A DNA stretch of 50,874 nt from Clostridiaceae bacterium. GTDB lineage: Bacteria; Bacillota; Clostridia; Saccharofermentanales; DTU023. The notes below the pieces were generated by a model. That model saw nothing but the letters and a program-made list of their open reading frames with translations. It had not been told where the DNA came from and did not search any database. The translations under genes and the position numbers were made by a program. Positions 15,661-24,187 of the stretch are shown one piece after another. The stretch spans positions 1 to 50,874 of the forward strand of contig DUPV01000071.1 of assembly GCA_012838135.1 (NCBI GenBank), read 5' to 3'. Within the stretch, counting starts at the first letter, position 1; the number at the start of each line of letters is the position of its first letter.

Positions 15661-16872
15661 ATGAAAAAGTCTGCCTTAGATAAGTGGATATGTGATCAGG
15701 AAAATATTCCTTATTTGACCGGAGATATACTGGATGACCTGCAACTGACCAAGCTGAATGCCCTCTTAGCCAAGGAAAAAAGGCGAGGGGGCTTTTATGC
15801 TGATCTGCCGGAATATCTCACAAGTCTGAAAGAATTAGAGAGCCTTCCCTTTACAACTGCAGAAGATCTGGCTGAAAACACAGCTGCTTTGCTTCTTGGT
15901 TCTCAGTCGGAGGTGAGCAGGGTTATCTCAGGTGTTACCAGCGGAACCACAGGTCCTTCCAAGAGGATTTTTTATTCCGACGGGGATTTGGCGAACACCG
16001 TCACCTTTTTTGCTGCGGGTATATCGGAGATGACTGCGGCGGGCGAAACCGTTCTCATTACCATGCCTTTTTCTGTCTCAGGTGGTCTGGGCGAACTGAT
16101 CGCAAGGGCGGTGGAATTGCTGGGCGCAAAGCCGATCAGGGCAGGTTCGGACTTAAGTTATGCGGAGCTGAATGAAATTATGCGTCTTGAGCGTCCCGAT
16201 TCATATATCGGTATGCCAGTACCCCTATTATCCTTGCTCAGGTTCTGTGGTAACAGTTCTACGTTAAAACGCGCCCTGGTTTCTGCGGATGTTTGTCCTG
16301 TTTCTGTTCGGCGGGAAATTGAAGGATTACTGGGCAGCAGACTCTTTCCGCATTATGGTCTCAGAGAATGTTGCCTCGGAGGGGCTGTAACCTGTCAAGC
16401 CCATGCTGGTATGCATGTCAGAGAAAATCATATAATTGCGGAGATTATCGAAAAAAACGGAAAGCCTGTCCGCAACGGTGACTACGGCGAACTGGTTATA
16501 ACGACCGTAGGAATGGAAATAATGCCGCTCATAAGATATAGAACGGGTGACAGGGCTTGCATACTGGCAGAACCATGTCCGTGCGGAGCCGTGAGTGCCA
16601 GAATAGAGGTGGAAGGGCGCCTTGATGATAACTTGCGTATGTCGGATATAGACGAGGCGCTGTTTGATATCAAAGAATTGGTAGATGTTAAGGCCGGATT
16701 TGCAGGAAATGTACTCGAGCTTAAGGCCTGTGTTCTGGGAAATGTTCAAATAGAAGAAGAGATACAAAAGCGTGTTTCTCCTCTGCTTTCTGATAATAAG
16801 TTAAAAATAAGCACCCAAATTTGCGAAGGTAGCTGCAAGTCTCTTTATTCCGGCAAGAGGATGATTGGCTAA
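15661..16872 (+). CDS. AMP-dependent CoA-ligase-like protein (DVU_1553 family)
   Basis: A 403-residue member of the acyl-adenylate-forming superfamily, closest in form to phenylacetate-CoA ligases. Visible motifs are the phosphate loop 'SGVTSGTTGPSKRIFY' (~residue 90-105), the adenine-contact 'HYGLRECCLGG' and 'IRYRTGDRA' near residue 300, then a short C-terminal lid domain. The family would activate a carboxylate as acyl-AMP. In this context it might convert the acid produced by the aldehyde oxidoreductase to its CoA ester, or activate a cofactor piece; neither is proven. It is the last gene of the plus-strand molybdenum operon and is followed by a 353-bp gap. Confidence 0.85.
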   Translation: MKKSALDKWICDQENIPYLTGDILDDLQLTKLNALLAKEKRRGGFYADLPEYLTSLKELESLPFTTAEDLAENTAALLLGSQSEVSRVISGVTSGTTGPSKRIFYSDGDLANTVTFFAAGISEMTAAGETVLITMPFSVSGGLGELIARAVELLGAKPIRAGSDLSYAELNEIMRLERPDSYIGMPVPLLSLLRFCGNSSTLKRALVSADVCPVSVRREIEGLLGSRLFPHYGLRECCLGGAVTCQAHAGMHVRENHIIAEIIEKNGKPVRNGDYGELVITTVGMEIMPLIRYRTGDRACILAEPCPCGAVSARIEVEGRLDDNLRMSDIDEALFDIKELVDVKAGFAGNVLELKACVLGNVQIEEEIQKRVSPLLSDNKLKISTQICEGSCKSLYSGKRMIG

Positions 16873-17225
16873 AGCTCTGTTGCTCAATTAAAGTTAAAGA
16901 AGGAGTTCTTGTCTAAAACACTGAATGGCACTTATTGATTGTGATACGATGGTGAACTGTCAGATTTCGGGTAGTATTAAGTTAAGTGTTTTCTGGTTTT
17001 CGAAAGACAAAATATTCATATTCTCCTATAGCCATATCAGCGCCGCAAGAACAATTTTACTTTGATTTATTTAGAATAATTGATGTTTTAGCCTTATTCC
17101 TATAAAATGACCACAGTGAAGAGAAGAGTATATTTTTAATTTAAATTCTCACTTAAAAGGGCTCTGTTAACTAAAGATGAATTTTTAAGTTAACAGACCA
17201 CTTAAAAGAATAAGGAGTGACCTAA
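16873..17225. other. Intergenic gap before the DUF3798 importer
   Basis: No gene is visible in these 353 bases. The region is AT-rich and separates the molybdenum operon from the ABC importer. Its right end carries a repeated CACTTAAAAG (17150-17159 and 17200-17209) flanking an inverted repeat described separately. I see no clear T-tailed terminator for the CoA-ligase transcript. Confidence 0.6.
17164..17196. promoter_or_regulatory. Inverted repeat CTGTTAACT-N15-AGTTAACAG before the DUF3798 lipoprotein
   Basis: Nine-base arms at 17164-17172 and 17188-17196 are perfectly complementary, and each half contains the palindrome GTTAAC. The element is bracketed by direct copies of CACTTAAAAG and ends 30 bases before the lipoprotein start. 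It could be an operator or a leader hairpin near the ribosome binding site AAGGAGTG. Confidence 0.45.
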
Positions 17226-18422
17226 ATGAAAAAAATTTTATTAGTATTGTTATCTTTAGTACTTGTACTATCTATAATGGTAGGGTGTAATAAAGATAAA
17301 AAAGATTCAAAAGATGAGGCTCCGGCAGATAAGGCTCCGGCAGACAAGGCTTCAGAAGACGAAGCTCCGGCAGATGAAGCTACAGAGGGCGAGAACTTCA
17401 AGATAGGAATTGTTACAGGAACAGTTTCACAAGGCGAAGAAGAGTTCAGAGCTGCCGAAAATATGATTGCTAAGTATGGTGAAGATAAAATCGTTCATGT
17501 TACTTATCCGGACAAATTTGCACAAGAAACTGAAACAACTATTTCACAAATCGCTTCATTGGCTTCCGACCCGGAGGTTAAGGCCATTGTAATTACACAA
17601 GCGGTAACAGGTTCTGCTGCAGCTATTGACAGAGTAAAAGAAACCAGAGATGACATTATATTCGTCTTGGGTGCTCCACACGAAGACCCGGACACAGTCA
17701 TTCCCAGAGCAGATATGATTCTTGAGTTAGACCAATTAACCAGAGGAAGCAGAATTATTGAAACAGCTAAAGAAATGGGAGCTGAAACATTTATTCACTA
17801 TTCTTTCCCAAGACATATGGCAATGGAATTATTGGCTGCCAGAAGAGATGAGATGGCTAAGACAGCTGAAAAACTAGGTATAGCTTTCTACGAAGTTGAT
17901 GCTCCGGACCCGACAGGAGATGCAGGAACTCCGGGTGCACAACAATTCATAATGGAAGACGTACCGAGACAAGTAGAAAAATATGGTAAAAATACTGCAT
18001 TCTTCTCTACAAACTGCGGTATGCAAGAGCCTTTAATCAAGCAAGCACTTGAATATGGAGCAATTTACCCTGAACAATGTTGTCCATCACCATACCATGC
18101 TTACCCCGGTGCTTTAGGTATTGAAATTCCGGAAGAATATGCCGGAGATGTTGCATATGTTCATGAACAAAATGCAGCTAAAGTTGCTGAAAAAGATGGT
18201 ACCGGAAGATTTGCTACTTGGGTGAGACCTGCTAACCCGACAATGATCGAAGCTGGTGTTGAATACGGAATGTTATACGGAAAAGGTGAAGTTGGAAAAG
18301 ATGACTATGCAAAAATGCAAGAAGTCTTTGCATCATTAGCCGGAGAAGAAGATGTTACTTTCTCAAATCTTGACGGAAACGAAAACTTTATCCTATTTAC
18401 AATGGGATCACAAATATATTGA
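17226..18422 (+). CDS. DUF3798 substrate-binding lipoprotein
   Basis: A 398-residue exported lipoprotein: signal peptide with lipobox MVGC, a Pro/Ala/Asp/Glu-rich tether made of repeats like APADKAPADKA (residues ~30-58), and a type I periplasmic-binding fold of the DUF3798 family beginning 'FKIGIVTGTVSQGEEEF'. The order of genes that follows (double ATPase, two permeases) is that of RbsABC/BMP-type importers of sugars or nucleosides. The ligand of DUF3798 proteins is not established. AAGGAG precedes the ATG. A strong terminator follows, so this gene is likely made in excess over the membrane parts. Confidence 0.87.
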   Translation: MKKILLVLLSLVLVLSIMVGCNKDKKDSKDEAPADKAPADKASEDEAPADEATEGENFKIGIVTGTVSQGEEEFRAAENMIAKYGEDKIVHVTYPDKFAQETETTISQIASLASDPEVKAIVITQAVTGSAAAIDRVKETRDDIIFVLGAPHEDPDTVIPRADMILELDQLTRGSRIIETAKEMGAETFIHYSFPRHMAMELLAARRDEMAKTAEKLGIAFYEVDAPDPTGDAGTPGAQQFIMEDVPRQVEKYGKNTAFFSTNCGMQEPLIKQALEYGAIYPEQCCPSPYHAYPGALGIEIPEEYAGDVAYVHEQNAAKVAEKDGTGRFATWVRPANPTMIEAGVEYGMLYGKGEVGKDDYAKMQEVFASLAGEEDVTFSNLDGNENFILFTMGSQIY

Positions 18423-18432
18423 TAATTCTATT

Positions 18433-18467
18433 AAAGAGACTCTTCAGATCTGAAGAGTCTCTTTTTT
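18433..18467 (+). terminator. Intra-operon rho-independent terminator
   Basis: A perfect 32-base palindrome (18433-18464, arms AAAGAGACTCTTCAG) is followed by a T run. It lies between the lipoprotein gene and the ATPase gene, which starts 22 bases later. Partial termination here would give more binding protein than transporter. Confidence 0.88.
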
Positions 18468-18486
18468 TCAAGAAAGAGGAAATCGT

Positions 18487-20073
18487 ATGAGCCTATTGAA
18501 GCTTGAAGGAATAGGAAAAAACTATTTCGGTAATCAGGTTCTTCAAGATGTTTCCATTGAAATAAAAGCTGGAGAAATCCATGGTCTGGTAGGTGAAAAC
18601 GGTGCCGGAAAATCAACCCTTATGAATATTTTGTTCGGCATGAGTGTAATTCACTCAACCGGGGGCTATGAAGGCAAGATGTGGATTGAGGGAGAAGAAT
18701 ATTCTCCAATGACTCCTTTAGAAGCGATGGAAAGAGGAGTAGGAATGGTGCATCAGGAGTTTATGCTTATTCCGGGCTTCACAATTACTGAAAATGTAAA
18801 ATTAAACAGGGAAAATACCAAGCCGAGTCTTATTAGTAAAATCCTGGGTAAATCTTTGGAATTCCTGGATTTTGATAATATGGAAAAAGATACTATTGAA
18901 TCTCTTAACAAGTTGAATGTAGAGATGGACCATAAGCAGAAGGTTGCAGGTCTACCTGTAGGTTATATGCAGTTTGTTGAGATTGCCAGAGAAATTGATA
19001 AAAGTAATTTAAAATTACTGATTTTAGATGAGCCAACTGCTGTTTTAACGGAATCGGAAGCAGCTGACTTTCTAAAAATAATTAAGAAACTTTCAGAACT
19101 TGAAATAGCAGTTTTGTTTATTACTCATAGATTAGATGAAATTAAGGAAATTACAGAAAACATCACTGTTTTAAGAGATGGTCAAATGGTGTCATCATTG
19201 AAAACAAGTGATGTCACTCCGATTGATATCGCGGCCTTAATGGTTGGTAGAGATGTAAAAATTAAAAAAACTAATAAGAGAGCTTTTGACGAAGATACAC
19301 CTATTGCCTTGAAAGTGGAAAATCTAAAGGTCTTAATGCCCGGTGAATTGGTTAAGGGTATAGATCTTGAGATAAAGAAGGGTGAAATATTCGGAATTGG
19401 CGGTTTGGCCGGTCAAGGGAAAATAGGAATAGCTAATGGCATAATGGGTCTTTACGAAACCAGTGGCAAGATATACAAAAATGGAGTAGAGATGAAGAAT
19501 AATGACCCCGGTGCCATGCTCGATAATAATGTTGCATTCTTATCAGAAGACAGAAAGGGAGTAGGGCTTCTTTTAGATGAGCCCATTGACTTGAATATAG
19601 CCTATAATGCTATGGAAAGTCGCGGCAGATTTTTTAATAAAATAGGGCCCTTGACACAGGTAGACAAAGCTGCAGTTTTACAAAATGCGAATGAAATGAT
19701 AAAACTTCTGGATATTAGATGTAGGGGACCAAAACAACATACCAGGTCTTTAAGTGGTGGTAATCAACAAAAAGTTTGTATTGCCAGAGCCTTGACTTTT
19801 GAGCCGGAGGTTCTTTTGATATCGGAGCCTACCAGAGGTATAGATATCGGAGCCAAAGAATTGGTAATGGATACTCTGGTGAGATTAAATAAGGAAAAAA
19901 ATCTTACCATAATAATAACTTCTAGTGAATTAGCTGAGTTAAAGCAAATATCAGACAGGATAGCTATTATTGCTGAGGGCAAGTTAAATGGAATCTTTAC
20001 ACCGGATACTGATGATGTAATTTTCGGACTTGCAATGAGTGGTGAAAATGTTGAGGTGGTTGCTAATGGATAA
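18487..20073 (+). CDS. RbsA/MglA-type double ATP-binding protein of the DUF3798 importer
   Basis: A 528-residue ATPase with two nucleotide-binding halves. The N-terminal half has a full Walker A GENGAGKST and Walker B ILDEPTAVLT, but its signature is degenerate (VGYMQFVEIAREI). The C-terminal half has a degenerate Walker A (GGLAGQGKIG) and a good signature LSGGNQQKVCIARAL with LLISEPTRGIDIG. This split of intact motifs is normal for the RbsA/MglA/BMP group. AGAGGA precedes the ATG. It overlaps the first permease by eight bases. Confidence 0.92.
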   Translation: MSLLKLEGIGKNYFGNQVLQDVSIEIKAGEIHGLVGENGAGKSTLMNILFGMSVIHSTGGYEGKMWIEGEEYSPMTPLEAMERGVGMVHQEFMLIPGFTITENVKLNRENTKPSLISKILGKSLEFLDFDNMEKDTIESLNKLNVEMDHKQKVAGLPVGYMQFVEIAREIDKSNLKLLILDEPTAVLTESEAADFLKIIKKLSELEIAVLFITHRLDEIKEITENITVLRDGQMVSSLKTSDVTPIDIAALMVGRDVKIKKTNKRAFDEDTPIALKVENLKVLMPGELVKGIDLEIKKGEIFGIGGLAGQGKIGIANGIMGLYETSGKIYKNGVEMKNNDPGAMLDNNVAFLSEDRKGVGLLLDEPIDLNIAYNAMESRGRFFNKIGPLTQVDKAAVLQNANEMIKLLDIRCRGPKQHTRSLSGGNQQKVCIARALTFEPEVLLISEPTRGIDIGAKELVMDTLVRLNKEKNLTIIITSSELAELKQISDRIAIIAEGKLNGIFTPDTDDVIFGLAMSGENVEVVANG

Positions 20074-21100
20074 AATAAAAGCAATATATAATAAAATAGG
20101 TTTTCCGAGATTTATCATTACTCTACTTTTATTTTTATTTATTGGTATTGCCTTTTTCTTGGACTTATCTTTGGCATCAATGTTTACTGACATACTGAAA
20201 AGGTTTGGTATGAATGCGATTTTAGTTTTAGCAATGGTGCCGACTGTACAGTCAGGAAGTGGAATAAACATGAATCTTGCCCTGGGGGTTATTTTAGGTC
20301 TGATTGGCTGCCTGGTATCTATGGAGTTGGGTCTGGCAGGTTGGACAGGGTTTGGAGTTGCTTTAGCTATAGCGATTCCTCTTGCAGCACTCGCGGGCTA
20401 CTTATATGGTTTGATGTTAAATAGAGTTAAAGGGCAGGAAATGACTGTCGGAAACTATTTTGGATACTCCGTTGTTTCTCTTATGTGTATATTCTGGCTT
20501 TTAGCACCATTTAAAAATCCTCAACTCGTTTGGGCTATGGGAGGAACAGGATTGAGAACCACCTTAACAATGGATGATTCCTTTGGTAAGGTGTTAGACA
20601 ACTTCTTATCTTTTGAAATAATGGGAGTAACAATACCGACAGGGTTATTATTGTTTTTTGCCCTATGTGCCCTGATAGTTTATGTGTTTTCAAATACTAA
20701 GACAGGCTTAGCTATGAGAGTATCAGGTAGTGGAGAAAAATTTGCTATATCAAGTGGACTAAACGTAGATAGATACAGAATATTAGGAATAGTAATTTCA
20801 ACAGTTCTGGCAGCAACAGCGATAATCGTTTACTCTCAAAGCTTCGGCTTCCTACAACTATATATGGCGCCACTTTATGTTTCTATGCCTGCAGCGGCTT
20901 CTATCCTAATAGGCGGAGCCAACCTCAGGAAGGCATCAATAGCACATGTAATCATTGGCACCTTATTATTCCAAGGGCTGCTAACCGTATCCCTACCGGT
21001 TATAAATATAATATCTGAAGGATCAATGGCGGAAATCATCAGAATAGTCATTTCTAACGGAATCATTCTCTATGCTTTAACAAGAAAGGAGGCAGTGTAA
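20066..21100 (+). CDS. ABC importer permease 1 (RbsC/BMP type)
   Basis: A multi-spanning membrane protein of 344 aa of the branched-chain/ribose permease family (PF02653), with about eight to ten hydrophobic segments. The cytoplasmic coupling region 'LYGLMLNRVKGQEMTVGNYF' and 'KTGLAMRVSGSGEKFAISSG' are recognisable, as is 'AAASILIGGANLRKASIAH' near the C-terminus. I start it at the ATG at 20066, with GAGGTGG seven bases before it and overlap with the ATPase stop; the frame is open further upstream but without a ribosome binding site. It pairs with the next gene as a heterodimer. Confidence 0.9.
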   Translation: MDKIKAIYNKIGFPRFIITLLLFLFIGIAFFLDLSLASMFTDILKRFGMNAILVLAMVPTVQSGSGINMNLALGVILGLIGCLVSMELGLAGWTGFGVALAIAIPLAALAGYLYGLMLNRVKGQEMTVGNYFGYSVVSLMCIFWLLAPFKNPQLVWAMGGTGLRTTLTMDDSFGKVLDNFLSFEIMGVTIPTGLLLFFALCALIVYVFSNTKTGLAMRVSGSGEKFAISSGLNVDRYRILGIVISTVLAATAIIVYSQSFGFLQLYMAPLYVSMPAAASILIGGANLRKASIAHVIIGTLLFQGLLTVSLPVINIISEGSMAEIIRIVISNGIILYALTRKEAV

Positions 21101-22147
21101 ATGATAGTACCTATAGTCTTTATAATAATATGTGCAGTGGGATATTACTTTTCAGGTCTTGCATTTGATTTCGTTATGGTAGAAATGTTCTTTAGATTGT
21201 CCAGAAATCTTTTACTGGTTGCCAGCCTTATTATTCCGGTTATTACAGGTATGGGATTAAACTTTGGCATAGTAATAGGAGCTATGGCGGGACAAATAGG
21301 TCTATTTATAATAGCTAACTTCGGGATTGGCGGTATGACAGGAATAACTGTAGCGATGCTGGCTTCAGTTCCTTTCGCTGTAGTGTTCGGTTACCTGGTA
21401 GGCCAAGTGCTAAATAGAGCCAAAGGAAAAGAAATGATCACCTCAATGATCTTAGGCTTCTTTGCAAATGGTATTTACCAACTTATATTTATAGTAATGG
21501 CAGGAAAGATAATACCATTTTCCAACAAAGATCTGCTTATGGATTCAGGAGTGGGTTTAAAGAACACAATAGACCTTGTCTCAATAAGAAAGTCTTTCGA
21601 TACTTGGTTGTTTGGGGACATCGTAAATTTCCCGGTAATGCCGATTGTATTTGTAGCAATAATCTTATTACTGATAAACAGGTTTTTTAAGACAAAAGTC
21701 GGGCAAGAAATGAGAGCGGTTGGTCAGGATATGCATATAGCAGAAGTTCAAGGTATAGACGTAGATAAGACCAGGCTAAAAGCGATCGTAATATCTACAG
21801 TACTGGCAGCATGGGGACAAATCGTTTACCTGCAAAACCTGGGAACCTTAAATACCTTTACCAACCATGAACAAGTGGGGCTATTTGCAGTAGCTGCTCT
21901 TTTAATAGGGGGAGCATCAGTGGAAAAAGCAACCTGGAAAGAGGCTCTTATAGGAACCTTCCTTTTCCACTTGCTATTTATAGTATCTCCGCCGGCCGGA
22001 CAAAAGTTAATGGGAGATGCTCAAATCGGAGAGTACTTTAGAGTATTCGTGGCATATGGGGTAATTGGAATTTCACTAATGCTACATGCTATGGAAAAGA
22101 GGAAGAAAACAGAAGATCGTTTAAGACTTACGATAAAAGAAAAATAA
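21101..22147 (+). CDS. ABC importer permease 2 (RbsC/BMP type)
   Basis: The second membrane subunit, 348 aa, similar in plan to the first. It has a shared landmark 'QVLNRAKGKEMITSMILG', the typical 'KVGQEMRAVGQDMHIAEVQG' loop and 'AVAALLIGGASVEKATWKEA'. The start codon follows the previous stop directly (TAAATG) with AAGGAGG upstream. The protein ends in a Lys/Arg-rich cytoplasmic tail. A hairpin terminator lies 30 bases after the stop, closing the operon. Confidence 0.9.
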   Translation: MIVPIVFIIICAVGYYFSGLAFDFVMVEMFFRLSRNLLLVASLIIPVITGMGLNFGIVIGAMAGQIGLFIIANFGIGGMTGITVAMLASVPFAVVFGYLVGQVLNRAKGKEMITSMILGFFANGIYQLIFIVMAGKIIPFSNKDLLMDSGVGLKNTIDLVSIRKSFDTWLFGDIVNFPVMPIVFVAIILLLINRFFKTKVGQEMRAVGQDMHIAEVQGIDVDKTRLKAIVISTVLAAWGQIVYLQNLGTLNTFTNHEQVGLFAVAALLIGGASVEKATWKEALIGTFLFHLLFIVSPPAGQKLMGDAQIGEYFRVFVAYGVIGISLMLHAMEKRKKTEDRLRLTIKEK

Positions 22148-22177
22148 ATGTTTTCTAAAAAGCTTAAAATCATATAA

Positions 22178-22223
22178 AAACTTAAGTCCGTCGGGAAGTC
22201 CGGGTGGACTTGAGTTTATTTTT
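22178..22223 (+). terminator. Terminator of the DUF3798 importer operon
   Basis: AAACTTAAGTCC (22178-22189) pairs with GGACTTGAGTTT (22206-22217), with one G-T wobble, and is followed by ATTTTT. It lies 30 bases after the permease stop. Confidence 0.8.
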
Positions 22224-22351
22224 AATAAGGACAAATCAGACTCGATTAAGGTAACGATTAAGTTCGATTAATTAAAAGACAGATCATATCAAAAGGACAA
22301 GGTTAAAACCTAAGGACGACAAATAGAAAAACTTTAACACGAGGTAATTCG

Positions 22352-22795
22352 ATGAAAAAATTATATTTGCTGAGACATGCCAAGAGTAGTTGGAGTAATC
22401 CCGCTCTCAGAGACTACGATAGACCCCTGAATGACCGGGGAAGGAGACAAGCCAGGGCCATGGGTGAGTTTTTCCAAGAAAATGCATTTGAAATAGATGG
22501 TATATTCTGTTCCGGTGCTCAGAGGACCAGAGAGACCCTGGATCTCCTTCTGGAGTCTTATGACTACCGAGGTGAAATTGAATACAAAGATGAAATCTAC
22601 GCTGCATCAGTTTCTACTCTGAAGGATCTTATCCGCCAAGTGAACTTCGACTCTCTCCTCCTGATAGGCCACAATCCGGAAATAGAAGCCTTAGCCGAAG
22701 ACTTGACCGGTCAGCTTCTGATCATGCCTACCTGTATGCTTGCAGTCATCGACATGGAAGAAGGGAAGTTGGAGATCTTTACCAGGCCGGAATGA
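22352..22795 (+). CDS. SixA-like histidine phosphatase
   Basis: A 147-residue cytoplasmic phosphatase. The N-terminal 'KLYLLRHAKSSWSNP' holds the catalytic Arg-His of the histidine phosphatase superfamily, and 'LLIGHNPEIEALAEDL' holds the second catalytic His. The short length and the RHAKSSW variant are those of SixA, which removes phosphate from phosphohistidine in E. coli; a direct equivalent role in this organism is not shown. GAGG precedes the ATG. It appears to be a single gene, convergent with the next one. Confidence 0.88.
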   Translation: MKKLYLLRHAKSSWSNPALRDYDRPLNDRGRRQARAMGEFFQENAFEIDGIFCSGAQRTRETLDLLLESYDYRGEIEYKDEIYAASVSTLKDLIRQVNFDSLLLIGHNPEIEALAEDLTGQLLIMPTCMLAVIDMEEGKLEIFTRPE

Positions 22796-22837
22796 CCTTA
22801 AAAGTTCTATACCTTCTTTTATTTAGCCTGTAGGCAG

Positions 22838-23977
22838 CTAATTTATTGCTGTGCCGGTTGCAACCTTGCCATCGGTGATTTCGTGGTCAATGAGAATTTC
22901 ATCCTGTGTAAGCATGAAGTAGTTGTTCCATTCCGGGCTGCCGGGCAAACCCATATCGTCACTCCATGTAATATCTAAAAAATAGGTGCCGGAATCTAAT
23001 TTTACGATGTTCCACATATGGGCGTAATTCCCCCCGCCAACGCCATCTACGGTTTCACACCACAAATTTGCTTTTTGACAAAGATACATGAAACCTCTGG
23101 AATACCCTTGACAGATTGAATAGCCGCTCACAATTGAACCGTATGCGGTTCCTACCTGCCAACCCCCTATACCGTCATAGTCATAGGTTGTGATATACGA
23201 TATAACTGCAGCCAGATAGCGGTATTTGTCATAAGTGGAATAATCATCCGGCATACGCTCAATGATGCGGGTACAAACTTCTTCGAAGAGCAGCAGTTCT
23301 TTGCGAAGCTCGACTAAATCAGCCGGATGTTGTTCTGCGTCCCACGGCATAAAATAGAGAGATTCCAGTGCAGTAGTCATGTTGCCTTCTACCACCTCGC
23401 GAATCATAAAATAATTTTCGAGTTCGGGGTGGTCGTTTATTACAGCATCGGAGATGGCCATTGCCATGTTCATTACATCATATCCATGCTGTTCAGCGGT
23501 ATAAGAGAAAGGTTTGAGATCCTGTACGTTACTAAGGATTTCATCATACATGGCTTTTTCTTCCCGGCTCAGGCCGTCATAGAGTAGCTTAGGCTCATAA
23601 TCAAATGTGACGTTGGACAGTTCTCGGCGGTCAGCATCAATCAGCGAAATAGCCAGATCAATATATGAGTCAATGAACTCGCTGGTCCCATTAGCTTCTG
23701 ACGGGGCAGCAGTCGACGTAGTTGTAATGCTGGGTTCCTGTACAGGCGAAGCTGACGGTGGATTAGTTGTGGCTGTGGATTCCGTCAGCATTTCGCTTGT
23801 TTCTGATGAAGGTGTTTCTGCCTGTCTTGTACAACCGGAAAGTATAAGAATGTTTAAAACAAATATTGTCGCTAAAGCAATCAAAAACTGTCTTCCGGCT
23901 TTGCGGCGCAGTGTTATACAGAACGCAACACTACAAATACATATGATAAACAATATTGCTATTGTCAGAAGTTGCAT
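22838..23977 (-). CDS. Transglutaminase-like lipoprotein
   Basis: A 379-residue exported protein. It starts with a hydrophobic segment, then a second segment ending in lipobox ILSGC at about residue 48, so the first ~20 residues may be a spurious extension or an unusual double-hydrophobic leader. A Ser/Thr-rich linker follows. The C-terminal part is a transglutaminase-like cysteine protease fold with the triad visible as Cys in 'YSICQGYSRGF', His in 'YAHMWNIV' and Asp in 'FLDITWSDD'. Such extracytoplasmic enzymes act on peptides or cell-wall proteins in some bacteria. The substrate here is unknown. It is convergent with the SixA gene and divergent from the phosphoesterase. Confidence 0.83.
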   Translation of the reverse strand: MQLLTIAILFIICICSVAFCITLRRKAGRQFLIALATIFVLNILILSGCTRQAETPSSETSEMLTESTATTNPPSASPVQEPSITTTSTAAPSEANGTSEFIDSYIDLAISLIDADRRELSNVTFDYEPKLLYDGLSREEKAMYDEILSNVQDLKPFSYTAEQHGYDVMNMAMAISDAVINDHPELENYFMIREVVEGNMTTALESLYFMPWDAEQHPADLVELRKELLLFEEVCTRIIERMPDDYSTYDKYRYLAAVISYITTYDYDGIGGWQVGTAYGSIVSGYSICQGYSRGFMYLCQKANLWCETVDGVGGGNYAHMWNIVKLDSGTYFLDITWSDDMGLPGSPEWNNYFMLTQDEILIDHEITDGKVATGTAIN

Positions 23978-24187
23978 AGTTTATTTTTTCTCCAATCTTA
24001 AGCCGCTTTCGCAGTTTTTCTTATTATTAAAAAAGCGAATCTTCATGTTAAATATAGCATGAAAAAGCACGTATTTTGAATGTTAAAAAATTTTTTCTGC
24101 TAACTTATATACGCCAGGTGTTATATTGATTATAATAACTTATCTGTGTAACCTATATTAGATTGTTTGTCCATTAAGGAGGTTCGT

